Shown piece after piece: positions 7,850 to 16,515 of a stretch of DNA of 64,000 nucleotides. The notes beneath the pieces are model-generated. The model was not told where the DNA came from, searched no databases, and saw only the letters and a list, made by a program, of their open reading frames with translations. Within the stretch, counting starts at the first letter, position 1. The number at the start of each line of letters is the position of its first letter. The DNA lies in assembly GCA_046155225.1 (NCBI GenBank), contig JBJXED010000055.1, forward strand, positions 1 to 64,000. The letters run 5' to 3'. The position numbers were made by a program, and so were the translations under genes. Source of the DNA: JAKFVA01 sp046155225 (GTDB lineage Bacteria > Pseudomonadota > Gammaproteobacteria > Burkholderiales > Burkholderiaceae_C).

Positions 7850-10648
7850 ATGCGTAAGTCACATCCCCTAAGAAAGCTGGCTGTTGCCAGCGCAGTCTCA
7901 TTTGTGCTGTGCACCATGGGCACTGCTGCCCATGCGCTTGCTTTGGGCAAGGTCACCGTGTTGTCGGCACTGGGTGAGCCGCTTCAGGCAGAAATTGAGA
8001 TCCCCGAAATCACAGCCGAGGAGGCATCCAGTCTCCGCGCTGGCCCCGCGACACCCGAGGCTTTCAAAGCCGCAGGGCTTGACTACAACGTCGTGGTGAG
8101 CAGCTTGCGGGTCACGCTGCAAAAGCGCGGTGATGGCAGGCCTTATCTGCGGATTTCCAGCGAACGCGTCATCAACGACCCCTTTGTGGATTTGATTCTG
8201 GAGGCCAACTGGTCGTCGGGCCGGATTGTGCGCGACTACACCCTTCTCTTTGATCCGCCCACATTGCGTGCACAGACACCAAGCGCACCGAGTGCGCCGC
8301 AAATTTCGCCGCAAGCCACTGCACGACCTGCACCACCACCAGCACCTCCAGTGGTCCGCCCCACACCGCCACCCGTGGCCAGCCCAGCTATTGCTGCACC
8401 TGCGGCAAAACCTGAAGCCCCGCGCAAGCCCTTCACTGCACTGCCAAAACCGCAATCCAGCAACGATGGCAAGCAAGTGACAGTTGCGAGTGGCGACACT
8501 GCAGCCAAAATAGCTTTGGCGGTCAAACCCGCCAGTTTGTCACTAGACCAAATGTTGATCGCGCTGCTGCGAAGCAACCCCGATGCCTTTGTTGCGGGCA
8601 ATGTGAACCGCTTGCGCGCGGGCGCGGTTCTAGACATTCCCGGTACCGAGACGGTTGCTTCTGTGCCAGTTTCTGAAGCCCGGCAAAGCATCCTTGCGCA
8701 AAGCAAAGATTTCAATGAATTCCGTCGCAAGCTCGCTGAGGGAGCGCCCGCTGCCCAAGTGGCCGCAGCGGACCGTAAATCCAGCGGCTTGGTGACTGCG
8801 CAAGTCCAGGAGAAAAAACCTCCTCCTGTTTCGCCTGACAAGTTGACCCTGTCCAAAGGCACAGCGCAAAGCCAGTCGAACGAAGAACAGCTCGCCAAAG
8901 CGCGGCAAGCCAAAGAAGCGGCAAGCCGAGCCACCGAGTTGTCAAAAAATATCAAGGACCTCTCCACCATTAGTGCTGCAGCCAGCAAGGCTGCCACTCT
9001 TACAGCAACTTCTTCGGCAACACCTGCCGCAGCTAAAGCTAGTGTCGGCATTGCTGTGGTTGCCGCACCGCCTGTGGTAGCTGCCCCTGCCGCATCAGTA
9101 GCCAGCAAAGCGGCGGCGGCAGTCAGCACAGCAGCAACGCTGGCCACTGCCGCAGTTCCGAGCACACCGGTCAAATCAGCAACCCTTAGCACCACGGCCT
9201 CGGCAGCCGTACCTGTTCAAGCCAGCGCATCCAGCGCTGCATCGGCGGCTTCTGCGGTTGCAGCAGCTTCGGCAGTTACTACCGCTTCGGCAACAAGTAC
9301 CTTAGCTGCTGCTGCAATCCCCAGCGCATCGTCCGCCGTTTCAGCGCCTGCGCCTGCTGTGGCCAAGCCTGCCAAAGTGCCAGTGCCCCCACCACCGCCG
9401 CCTGAAACCAGTTTGCTTGACGATTTGCTCAGAGAGCCCTTGGCACTGCTCGGGCTGCTTATCCCGATAGGGCTAGCTGGATTTTTGTTTTACCGCTCGC
9501 GTAAGAAGAAAAACGACAGCCCGGTGGACAGTTCATTCCTTGAGAGCCGCCTGCAACCCGACTCCTTCTTTGGTGCCAGTGGCGGTCAGCGTGTCGATAC
9601 CAACGAATCCAGCGCGACCGGCTCGTCCATGGTGTATTCACCCAGTCAGTTGGATGCTGCGGGCGATGTAGACCCGGTGGCCGAAGCTGACGTCTATTTG
9701 GCGTATGGGCGCGATCTACAAGCTGAGGAAATCCTCAAAGAAGCGCTCAGAACCAACCCTTCACGGGTCGCCATTCACGGCAAGCTCTTGCAAATTTATG
9801 CAAAACGCGGTGACTTGAAAGCTTTTGGTCAATACGCTGGTGAAGCTTACAAGCTGACCCGTGGCCGTGGGCAGGAGTGGGTGCAAATTTCCGCCTTGGG
9901 CATTGAGTTGGATCCTGCCAACCCGATGTACCAATCCGATGGCGGTCCTGTGGATGGCGCAGCTTCAGACTTTGCTCCACCCGAGCCTGCTGCGACACAA
10001 AATTTCTCCGCCAGCACCACACCGCAGCCGATCGAGCCTGCGTACGCACCGCCTGCCGCCAATGTCGATTTGGATTTAGACCTTGACTTCTCTTTGGGTG
10101 ACGATGAACCCGCACCTGTCCCGGCGGTCAATCATCAAGCGACCACCCCCATCCATTTGGCCACAGCCGTGCTGGAACCCACCATGTCCATGAAGGCGCA
10201 GCAGCCCAGCATGGACATTGATTTTGGCAATGCCACTGTGGCGCTGAAATCACCGGTGGTCGCTGCTGCCCCAGTGCAACTGTCGGTGCCCGACATTGCC
10301 ATGTCTGAAAACAGCCTGACCTTCACGCCAGAGCCTCCTCCCCCAGCGCCTGCAAAGGCTGCCGTTGCCCCGGCACCTGCAAATAATGACTTCGGCATGA
10401 TGGAGTTTGATCTTGAGTCGTTGTCACTTGATTTGGGCTCAGAGCCAGACGGTGCCGCCGCACAAGGCAGCACGGCTTCTAACCCAATAGATGAAAACGA
10501 CCCATTGGCCACCAAGCTGGCGCTGGCCGAAGAATTCAGTGCTATCGGTGACCCTGACGGTGCCCGAACTTTGGCCGAAGAGGTCGTCGCGGAAGCGTCC
10601 GGAGCTTTGAAAGAAAAAGCCAAACGACTGCTCGCGCAAATCAGCTGA
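7850..10648 (+). CDS. fimV: FimV/HubP-type polar hub protein
   Basis: 932 residues from the ATG at 7850 (MRKSHPLRKLAVASAV..., a signal peptide ending near AHA), preceded by a CGGAGG site; longer upstream starts would bury the signal. In order: the FimV N-terminal domain (LGKVTVLSALGEPLQAEIEI), a Pro/Ala linker, a LysM-like peptidoglycan-binding segment (KQVTVASGDTAAKIALAVKP...) near residues 205-260, a long Ala/Ser-rich low-complexity stretch (about 375-530), one transmembrane helix (LALLGLLIPIGLAGFLFYRSR), an acidic cytoplasmic region with TPR-like helices (YLAYGRDLQAEEILKEALRTNP) and the C-terminal FimV motif (DPLATKLALAEEFSAIGDPDGART). Family members organise type IV pili, chemoreceptors and polarity. 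Confidence 0.93.
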   Translation: MRKSHPLRKLAVASAVSFVLCTMGTAAHALALGKVTVLSALGEPLQAEIEIPEITAEEASSLRAGPATPEAFKAAGLDYNVVVSSLRVTLQKRGDGRPYLRISSERVINDPFVDLILEANWSSGRIVRDYTLLFDPPTLRAQTPSAPSAPQISPQATARPAPPPAPPVVRPTPPPVASPAIAAPAAKPEAPRKPFTALPKPQSSNDGKQVTVASGDTAAKIALAVKPASLSLDQMLIALLRSNPDAFVAGNVNRLRAGAVLDIPGTETVASVPVSEARQSILAQSKDFNEFRRKLAEGAPAAQVAAADRKSSGLVTAQVQEKKPPPVSPDKLTLSKGTAQSQSNEEQLAKARQAKEAASRATELSKNIKDLSTISAAASKAATLTATSSATPAAAKASVGIAVVAAPPVVAAPAASVASKAAAAVSTAATLATAAVPSTPVKSATLSTTASAAVPVQASASSAASAASAVAAASAVTTASATSTLAAAAIPSASSAVSAPAPAVAKPAKVPVPPPPPPETSLLDDLLREPLALLGLLIPIGLAGFLFYRSRKKKNDSPVDSSFLESRLQPDSFFGASGGQRVDTNESSATGSSMVYSPSQLDAAGDVDPVAEADVYLAYGRDLQAEEILKEALRTNPSRVAIHGKLLQIYAKRGDLKAFGQYAGEAYKLTRGRGQEWVQISALGIELDPANPMYQSDGGPVDGAASDFAPPEPAATQNFSASTTPQPIEPAYAPPAANVDLDLDLDFSLGDDEPAPVPAVNHQATTPIHLATAVLEPTMSMKAQQPSMDIDFGNATVALKSPVVAAAPVQLSVPDIAMSENSLTFTPEPPPPAPAKAAVAPAPANNDFGMMEFDLESLSLDLGSEPDGAAAQGSTASNPIDENDPLATKLALAEEFSAIGDPDGARTLAEEVVAEASGALKEKAKRLLAQIS

Positions 10649-10708
10649 GTTGCATCGCACCCTTGGTGTTTGTCGACCGCACGCACGCGGCTTTGCTCTG
10701 CGGTTGCC

Positions 10709-11524
10709 ATGAGTGCTGAGCCAACAATCCGGCGCTGGGCCTTGGGCCTGACTTACCACGGCGGTGCCTACCAAGGCTGGCAAAGCCAGCTGTCGGGCCT
10801 GACAGTGCAAGACCGGCTTGAAGCCGCCCTCAGCCAGTTCTGCGGTGACAAGGTATCGGTCCTGTGCGCCGGTCGCACCGACGCAGGCGTCCACGCGTTG
10901 ATGCAAGTGGTGCATTTCAACACCCCACTCGAGCGCAGCGCCGCTTCCTGGGTACGCGGCCTCAACACCTTTTTGCCGACCGACATCGCCGTGCAATGGG
11001 CCTGCCCCGTGCCCACGACGTTTCATGCCCGCAACAGCGCCTTGTCGCGGCGCTACCGCTACGCTTTGCTGCAGTCGGCGGTACGCCCCAGCGTCGAGGC
11101 AGGCCGGGTTGGCTGGGTCTACCGCCCGCTTGATCAAACCGCCATGCAAAGCGCAGCGCATATGCTGCTCGGCGAGCACGACTTCAGCAGCTTCCGGGCC
11201 TCCAGTTGCCAAGCGCACACGCCCGTGAAAACGATGCTCCACATTGCGATTGACCAGCGCGGCCAAGGCAGCAGCCGCTATTGGCGGTTTGAGTTTGAAG
11301 CCACCGCGTTTTTGCACCACATGATCCGCAACATCATGGGTTGCCTATTGGCCATTGGCCAGGGCCACCAGAGTCCGGAGTGGATGGGCCACGTACTGGC
11401 TGCCCGCAGCCGACTCGCCGCCGCGCCGACCTTCTCGCCCGACGGCTTGTACTTTCTAGGCCCCCGGTATGAAAACCATTGGGGCTTGCCTACGCAAACC
11501 CCTGCGTATGATTGGCTGCTATGA
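10709..11524 (+). CDS. truA: tRNA pseudouridine(38-40) synthase
   Basis: 271 residues from the ATG at 10709; the in-frame GTG at 10670 would add an unlike-family leader. TruA isomerises U38-U40 in the anticodon arm. Motifs: the N-terminal GLTYHGGAYQGWQSQ and the catalytic-Asp motif CAGRTDAGVHA (about residues 50-60), then SRRYRYAL, and HHMIRNIMG near the C-terminus. The stop overlaps the trpF start (ATGA), so truA is translationally coupled to the trp genes. Confidence 0.95.
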   Translation: MSAEPTIRRWALGLTYHGGAYQGWQSQLSGLTVQDRLEAALSQFCGDKVSVLCAGRTDAGVHALMQVVHFNTPLERSAASWVRGLNTFLPTDIAVQWACPVPTTFHARNSALSRRYRYALLQSAVRPSVEAGRVGWVYRPLDQTAMQSAAHMLLGEHDFSSFRASSCQAHTPVKTMLHIAIDQRGQGSSRYWRFEFEATAFLHHMIRNIMGCLLAIGQGHQSPEWMGHVLAARSRLAAAPTFSPDGLYFLGPRYENHWGLPTQTPAYDWLL

Positions 11525-12234
11525 ACCTGCGCACACGGATCAAAATTTGCGGCCTCACCCGAGAGCAAGACGTGGACGCTGCGGTCCACGCTGGAGCCGA
11601 TGCCGTGGGCTTTGTGCTCTACCCTGCCAGTCCCCGCTACGTTACGCCCGAACGCGCGGCCACGCTGGCGCGGCGTTTGCCCGCTTTCGTCACGCCTGTG
11701 CTCTTGTTTGTCAACGAGGCTATTCCTGAAATCATAGCAATTAGTGCAAGTATTACATCGGCCACCCTTCAATTTCATGGTGAAGAAACGCCCCAGCACT
11801 GTTTTTCAGCCTCTGGCAGCGGCACCAGGGCGTTCATCCGCGCCGCACGCATTCCGCTGGACGAATCTCACCCCTTCGACTTGCTAAAATTTGCAGCTGA
11901 TTACCCCAGCGCCCAAGCCATCCTGCTCGACACGTACGTCGAGGGTTATGGCGGTGGCGGGAAAACATTCAATTGGTCACAGCTTCCAACAAACGTCAAC
12001 GCTCACCTCGTCTTGTCTGGTGGACTCTCGCCTGCAAACGTGGCGTGCGGCATAGCCCTGCTGCGGCAACGCTGCAAATCGCTGGCCGTTGACGTGAGCT
12101 CCGGGGTCGAAGTAGAAGGCCCTGGCAACAAAGGCATCAAGGATGCCGCCAAGATTCACCAGTTCGTCGCCGCTGTACGCGCCGCCGACGCACACTTTGC
12201 AAAGATACCCCATGACGCCCTACCAGCAACCTGA
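11521..12234 (+). CDS. trpF: Phosphoribosylanthranilate isomerase
   Basis: 237 residues from the ATG overlapping the truA stop. It performs the Amadori rearrangement in tryptophan synthesis. TIM-barrel motifs: RIKICGLTREQDV (catalytic Cys about residue 10), LLFVNE, LQFHGEE, LLDTYVEGYGGGGKTFNW (catalytic Asp) and LVLSGGLSPANV, with VDVSSGVE binding phosphate. The stretch at 11724-11780 is AT-rich compared with the rest (see repeat entry), but the frame and length are intact. It overlaps trpB by 23 nt. Confidence 0.95.
   Translation: MNLRTRIKICGLTREQDVDAAVHAGADAVGFVLYPASPRYVTPERAATLARRLPAFVTPVLLFVNEAIPEIIAISASITSATLQFHGEETPQHCFSASGSGTRAFIRAARIPLDESHPFDLLKFAADYPSAQAILLDTYVEGYGGGGKTFNWSQLPTNVNAHLVLSGGLSPANVACGIALLRQRCKSLAVDVSSGVEVEGPGNKGIKDAAKIHQFVAAVRAADAHFAKIPHDALPAT
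11724..11780 (+). repeat. Possible degenerate copy of the ~60-bp interspersed repeat, inside trpF
   Basis: An AT-rich patch in an otherwise GC-rich gene. Pieces such as TCATAGCA, AAGTA/AAGTAT and a terminal CAATTTCAT line up in order with the copies at 24448-24514 and 20015-20079. The end of the patch also encodes the conserved LQFHG motif, so part of the similarity is expected by chance or function. This is the weakest member of the set. Confidence 0.35.
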
Positions 12235-13510
12235 TGCCGCCGGCCACTTTGGCCCGTATGGCGGCAGCTTTGTCAGCGAAACGCTGACCCATGCCATCGA
12301 AGAACTCAAAGCCGCCTACGCCAAATACCAGCACGAGCCCGCGTTTTTGGCCGAGTTCCAGCGCGAGTTGAAACACTTCGTTGGCCGTCCCTCGCCTATT
12401 TATCATGCCGACCGGATGAGCCGCGAACAAGGCGGCGCGCAGATTTACTTGAAGCGCGAAGACCTCAACCACACCGGCGCGCACAAGATCAACAACACCA
12501 TCGGCCAAGCCATGCTGGCCAAGCGCATGGGCAAACCGCGCGTGATTGCCGAAACCGGCGCCGGCCAGCACGGCGTGGCCACTGCCACGATTTGCGCGCG
12601 CTACGGCCTTGAATGCGTGGTCTACATGGGCAGCGAAGACGTCAAGCGCCAAAGCCCCAACGTCTACCGTATGAAATTGCTGGGCGCTACGGTGGTGCCC
12701 GTCAACTCCGGCAGCCGCACGCTGAAAGACGCGCTGAATGAAGCTTTGCGCGACTGGGTAGCCAATGTCGACAACACCTTCTACATCATTGGCACGGTGG
12801 CCGGCCCGCACCCTTATCCCATGATGGTGCGGGATTTTCAAAGCGTGATTGGCACGGAGTGCATAGCGCAAATGCCGGACATGCTGGCGGCGCAGCAGAT
12901 CGCGGCCCAACAGCCCGACGCCGTGATTGCCTGCGTCGGCGGTGGCAGCAATGCCATGGGCATTTTTTACCCCTACATTGGCTATGCGAACACCCGCTTG
13001 ATTGGTGTCGAAGCCGCAGGGGAAGGCTTGGACAGCGGCAAACATTCCGCCTCGCTACAGCGCGGCCTGCCCGGCGTGCTGCACGGCAACCGTACCTATG
13101 TGCTGCAAAACGATGATGGCCAAGTCACCGAAACCCACAGCATCAGCGCCGGGCTCGACTACCCCGGCGTCGGCCCTGAACACGCCTGGCTCAAAGACAT
13201 TGGCCGCGCCGAATATGTGGGCGTCACGGACCGCGAGGCACTCGCCGCCTTCCACTATCTGTGCCGCACCGAGGGCATCATCCCTGCCCTGGAATCCAGC
13301 CACGCACTGGCTTACGCCATGAAGCTGGCCAAAACCATGACGCCGCAGCAGTCCATCTTGGTCAACCTCTCGGGCCGCGGCGACAAAGACATTGGCACCG
13401 TGGCAGACCTCAGCGGGGCAGACTTTTTCTGCCGCCCATCTTGTCAAGGGCAAGCTGTCAAAGGCGGTGCTACGTCAATGCCCATCACGCTGCACGCCAA
13501 AGCGCTATGA
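12212..13510 (+). CDS. trpB: Tryptophan synthase beta chain
   Basis: 432 residues from the ATG at 12212 (MTPYQQPDAAGHFGPYGGSFVSETL); a GTG further upstream is less like the family. TrpB condenses indole and serine with PLP. The PLP lysine is in GAHKINNTIGQA (about residues 91-102) and the phosphate cup is GGGSNAMG. The start lies 23 nt inside trpF and the stop overlaps trpA. The C-terminus continues about 25 residues past the usual end after GRGDKDIGTVADLSG (FFCRPSCQGQAV...), an odd low-conservation tail. Confidence 0.96.
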   Translation: MTPYQQPDAAGHFGPYGGSFVSETLTHAIEELKAAYAKYQHEPAFLAEFQRELKHFVGRPSPIYHADRMSREQGGAQIYLKREDLNHTGAHKINNTIGQAMLAKRMGKPRVIAETGAGQHGVATATICARYGLECVVYMGSEDVKRQSPNVYRMKLLGATVVPVNSGSRTLKDALNEALRDWVANVDNTFYIIGTVAGPHPYPMMVRDFQSVIGTECIAQMPDMLAAQQIAAQQPDAVIACVGGGSNAMGIFYPYIGYANTRLIGVEAAGEGLDSGKHSASLQRGLPGVLHGNRTYVLQNDDGQVTETHSISAGLDYPGVGPEHAWLKDIGRAEYVGVTDREALAAFHYLCRTEGIIPALESSHALAYAMKLAKTMTPQQSILVNLSGRGDKDIGTVADLSGADFFCRPSCQGQAVKGGATSMPITLHAKAL

Positions 13511-14316
13511 GCCGGATCTCAGACGCTTTTGCTGCGCTGAAAGTACAGCAGCGCACCGCCCTGATCCCCTACATCATGGCCGGATACCCCTACGCGGATT
13601 GCACGCCTGCGCTGATGCGCGGCTTGGCCGATGCCGGAGCCGACGTGATTGAACTCGGCATGCCATTCAGTGACCCGAGCGCCGATGGGCCAGTGATTCA
13701 AAAAGCCGGTGAGCAGGCACTCGCTTTCGGCATTGGCGTCGCGCAAGTTTTGGCTATGGTGCGCGAATTCCGCCAGACCCACAGCACGCCAGTCGTTCTG
13801 ATGGGATATGCCAACCCGCTAGAACGCTACGACATCAAGCATGGCTCCAAGCGCTTCATACAAGATGCCGCCGAGGCTGGCGTCGATGGCCTGCTGGTGG
13901 TCGATTACCCCCCAGAAGAATGCACCGAATTCGCCGCCCAGCTCAAAGCGCGCAGCATGGATTTGATCTTCCTGCTCGCCCCCACCAGCACAGACGCACG
14001 GATGGCGCAAGTGGGCCAGCTTGCCAGCGGCTATGTGTATTACGTGTCGCTCAAAGGCGTTACAGGCTCGGGCGCGCTTGATGTGGGTGCTGTGGCAGCG
14101 ATGCTGCCGCGCATCCGCCAGCATGTGCACATACCCGTCGGTGTGGGCTTTGGCATACGTGATGCGCAGACCGCCAAAACCTTGAGCCAGGTCGCCGATG
14201 CGGTGGTCATTGGCAGCAAAATCATTCAGCTCATTGAACACCAAGAGCGCGATGCCGTAGCAAACACAGCGGCAGATTTTCTGCGCGGCATCCGCCTTGC
14301 GCTAGACTCAAATTGA
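13507..14316 (+). CDS. trpA: Tryptophan synthase alpha chain
   Basis: 269 residues beginning MSRISDAFAALKVQQRTALIPYIMAGYP; the ATG overlaps the trpB stop (ATGA), which overrides a longer frame starting at 13261. It cleaves indole-3-glycerol phosphate. The catalytic Glu and Asp are in IELGMPFSDPSADGPVIQ (about residues 49-66). YVSLKGVTGSG and VGVGFGIRD are phosphate-binding loops. It forms the alpha2-beta2 complex with TrpB. Confidence 0.96.
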   Translation: MSRISDAFAALKVQQRTALIPYIMAGYPYADCTPALMRGLADAGADVIELGMPFSDPSADGPVIQKAGEQALAFGIGVAQVLAMVREFRQTHSTPVVLMGYANPLERYDIKHGSKRFIQDAAEAGVDGLLVVDYPPEECTEFAAQLKARSMDLIFLLAPTSTDARMAQVGQLASGYVYYVSLKGVTGSGALDVGAVAAMLPRIRQHVHIPVGVGFGIRDAQTAKTLSQVADAVVIGSKIIQLIEHQERDAVANTAADFLRGIRLALDSN

Positions 14317-14337
14317 CGCACACCACAGGAGACTTTG

Positions 14338-15210
14338 ATGTCCTGGCTTGAAAAACTGCTCCCCCCAAAAATCCAGCAAACCGATCCCGAGGGCCGCCGT
14401 ACTGTGCCCGAAGGCCTGTGGGTCAAATGCCCCAGCTGCGAGGCCGTGCTCTACAAGACCGATCTGGAACAAAACCAGAACGTTTGCCCGCCCTGCGGCC
14501 ATCACCACCGCATTGGCGCGCGCGCTCGGCTCAATGCGTTTCTGGATGCCGAGGGTCGCTACGAAATTGGCCAGGAGGTGCTGCCGGTCGATGGCCTCAA
14601 ATTCAAGGACAGCCGCAAATACCCCGAGCGTCTGCAAGAAGCCTTGGAGAACACTGGCGAGACCGACGCGCTCGTGGTCATGGGCGGTGCAGTGATGAGC
14701 ATCAGTGTGGTGGTGGCATGCTTTGAATTTGACTTCATGGGCGGCAGCATGGGCAGCGTGGTGGGCGAGCGTTTTGTGCGCGGTGTGGAAACCGCCATTG
14801 AACAAAAAGTGCCCTTTATCTGCTTCGCCGCTTCTGGTGGCGCGCGCATGCAAGAGGGTTTGCTCAGCCTGATGCAAATGGCCAAAACCAATGCCGCGCT
14901 TACGCACTTGGCCAAGAAAGGCCTGCCCTACATCAGCGTGCTGACCGACCCGACCATGGGCGGCGTTTCTGCCAGCTTTGCGTTTGTGGGCGATGTGGTG
15001 ATTGCCGAGCCCAAAGCCTTGATCGGCTTTGCCGGGCCACGGGTGATTGAGTCCACCGTGCGCGTCACGCTGCCCGAAGGCTTTCAGCGCTCGGAGTTTT
15101 TGCTGCAAAAAGGCGCGGTGGACTTCATCAGCGACCGGCGCGAACTGCGCAAAACCATCGCCAGCACTTTGGCCATGTTGCTGCGCCAACCGGCGGATGC
15201 AGTGGTGTAG
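14338..15210 (+). CDS. accD: Acetyl-CoA carboxylase carboxyltransferase beta subunit
   Basis: 290 residues, start MSWLEKLLPPKIQQTD at the ATG (the TTG at 14335 is one codon upstream) behind an AGGAGA site. It transfers carboxyl from biotin to acetyl-CoA with AccA. A C4 zinc ribbon is present near residues 28-50 (CPSCEAVLY...CPPCGHH), followed by the crotonase-like core with FDFMGGSMGSVVGERF and SGGARMQEG. It closes the trpFBA-accD run. folC, which follows accD in many Burkholderiales, is absent; a convergent gene follows instead. Confidence 0.95.
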   Translation: MSWLEKLLPPKIQQTDPEGRRTVPEGLWVKCPSCEAVLYKTDLEQNQNVCPPCGHHHRIGARARLNAFLDAEGRYEIGQEVLPVDGLKFKDSRKYPERLQEALENTGETDALVVMGGAVMSISVVVACFEFDFMGGSMGSVVGERFVRGVETAIEQKVPFICFAASGGARMQEGLLSLMQMAKTNAALTHLAKKGLPYISVLTDPTMGGVSASFAFVGDVVIAEPKALIGFAGPRVIESTVRVTLPEGFQRSEFLLQKGAVDFISDRRELRKTIASTLAMLLRQPADAVV

Positions 15211-15231
15211 GGCCAGCCGGATTGACTGCGC

Positions 15232-15789
15232 TTAAAGCGGCCCCATCGCCAGAGCCTGCAATTGCGTCAACACAATACTGACCACTTGCAATGCCACCAG
15301 CAGCAGCAGTGGCGACAAATCAATTCCGCCGACCAGCGGCACCAGCCGCCGCACCGGCCGCAGCAGCGGCTCGCACAAGCGGCCCAGCAGTGCCAGCAGG
15401 GGCGCGCCGCTTTGCAACCATGAAGCAATGGCGTAGACGATAAGCAGGCCGGTCAACGCGGAAATCGCTACCCGCAGCAGTCCAAAAAACGCACCCAGCG
15501 TCAAACCCAGCAACGGGATGTCCAGCCCGCTGACGAGCAAGCTGAGCAGCAGCAGCTTCAGCCACACCACCGCATAGGCCGCCACGCCACTGGCCGTGTC
15601 CCAGCGGCCCAGCGCAGGCAGCACGCGCCGCAGCGGCAACACCAGCCAGTTGGACAGCGCAAACACAAACTGCCCCACCGGGTTGCCAAACGGCAACTTC
15701 TGGTGCTGCATGTAGAGGCGCAAAAGACACACGCTGGCCAATAAACTGGCGGCAATTTCGAGCAGCAACGACGTGATTTGGTACAGCAT
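15232..15789 (-). CDS. YggT family membrane protein
   Basis: 185 residues from MLYQITSLLLEIAASLLASVCLLRLYMQ. It contains the tandem YggT pattern of four to six hydrophobic segments, including NPVGQFVFALSNWLVLPLRRVLP and its second-half counterpart LCEPLLRPVRRLVPLVGGIDLSPLLLL. YggT proteins are inner-membrane proteins tied to osmotic or divisome-related functions; the exact role is unknown. It is convergent with accD (21-nt gap, no clear terminator) and divergent from the Lon-domain gene. Confidence 0.85.
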   Translation of the reverse strand: MLYQITSLLLEIAASLLASVCLLRLYMQHQKLPFGNPVGQFVFALSNWLVLPLRRVLPALGRWDTASGVAAYAVVWLKLLLLSLLVSGLDIPLLGLTLGAFFGLLRVAISALTGLLIVYAIASWLQSGAPLLALLGRLCEPLLRPVRRLVPLVGGIDLSPLLLLVALQVVSIVLTQLQALAMGPL

Positions 15790-15830
15790 GAAGGGGGGGT
15801 CTTGAAAAACCCTTACGATGATAGTCCACC

Positions 15831-16463
15831 ATGCCAAAACCCCTGACCCTCTCCAGTCTGCCGCTGTTCCCGCTGGGTGCGGTCCTGTTTCCCGGCGGCT
15901 TGCTGCCACTGCGCATTTTTGAGGTGCGCTACCTGGACATGGTGCGCAAATGTCACCTGGCCGGCGCACCGTTTGGCGTGGTCTGCCTTAGCGCTGGCAG
16001 CGAAGTGCAAAAACCAGGCAAGAAAGAAAGCTTCTCGCTCATCGGCACACTCGCCACCATCACCGAGTTTGAGGCCACCCAGCCGGGTTTGATAACCATC
16101 CGATGCCTAGGGGCCCAGCGCTTTCGCATCACCGCCAGCAACCAGCTCAAACATGGCCTGTGGATTGCCGATGTCGAGCGCTTGCAGAGCGACATGGCGG
16201 TCACCATCCCTGACGACCTCAAACCCACCGCCATCGCCCTCGGCAAGTTGATTCAAAACTTGCAAGAGCGCGACGTCTCACCCGAGCAAATGCCGCTCGT
16301 CGGTCCCTGGCAACTGGAAGATTGCGGCTGGGTCGCCAACCGCTGGTGCGAACTGCTGCCCATGCCCGTGGCGCTCAAGCAGCGCATGATGGAACTCGAC
16401 AACCCGCTGGTGCGGCTCGAGTTGGTGAGTGACTTGCTCGAACGCACGGGCATTGCCGGCTAG
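15831..16463 (+). CDS. Lon N-terminal (substrate-binding) domain protein
   Basis: 210 residues starting MPKPLTLSSLPLFPLGAVLFPGGLLPLRIFEVRY, the typical LON N-domain strand pattern (LPLFPLxxVLFPGxxLPLxIFExRY). It has no AAA+ or protease domain, so it is a stand-alone LON-domain protein. Such proteins may recognise protein substrates; the function is not established. It is divergent from yggT with 41 nt between starts and convergent with the TRAP transporter genes. Confidence 0.85.
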   Translation: MPKPLTLSSLPLFPLGAVLFPGGLLPLRIFEVRYLDMVRKCHLAGAPFGVVCLSAGSEVQKPGKKESFSLIGTLATITEFEATQPGLITIRCLGAQRFRITASNQLKHGLWIADVERLQSDMAVTIPDDLKPTAIALGKLIQNLQERDVSPEQMPLVGPWQLEDCGWVANRWCELLPMPVALKQRMMELDNPLVRLELVSDLLERTGIAG

Positions 16464-16515
16464 GAGCCGTCTACCCCATCCCTCTTGGTAGAACCAGGAC
16501 GCGCGGTACACCAGG

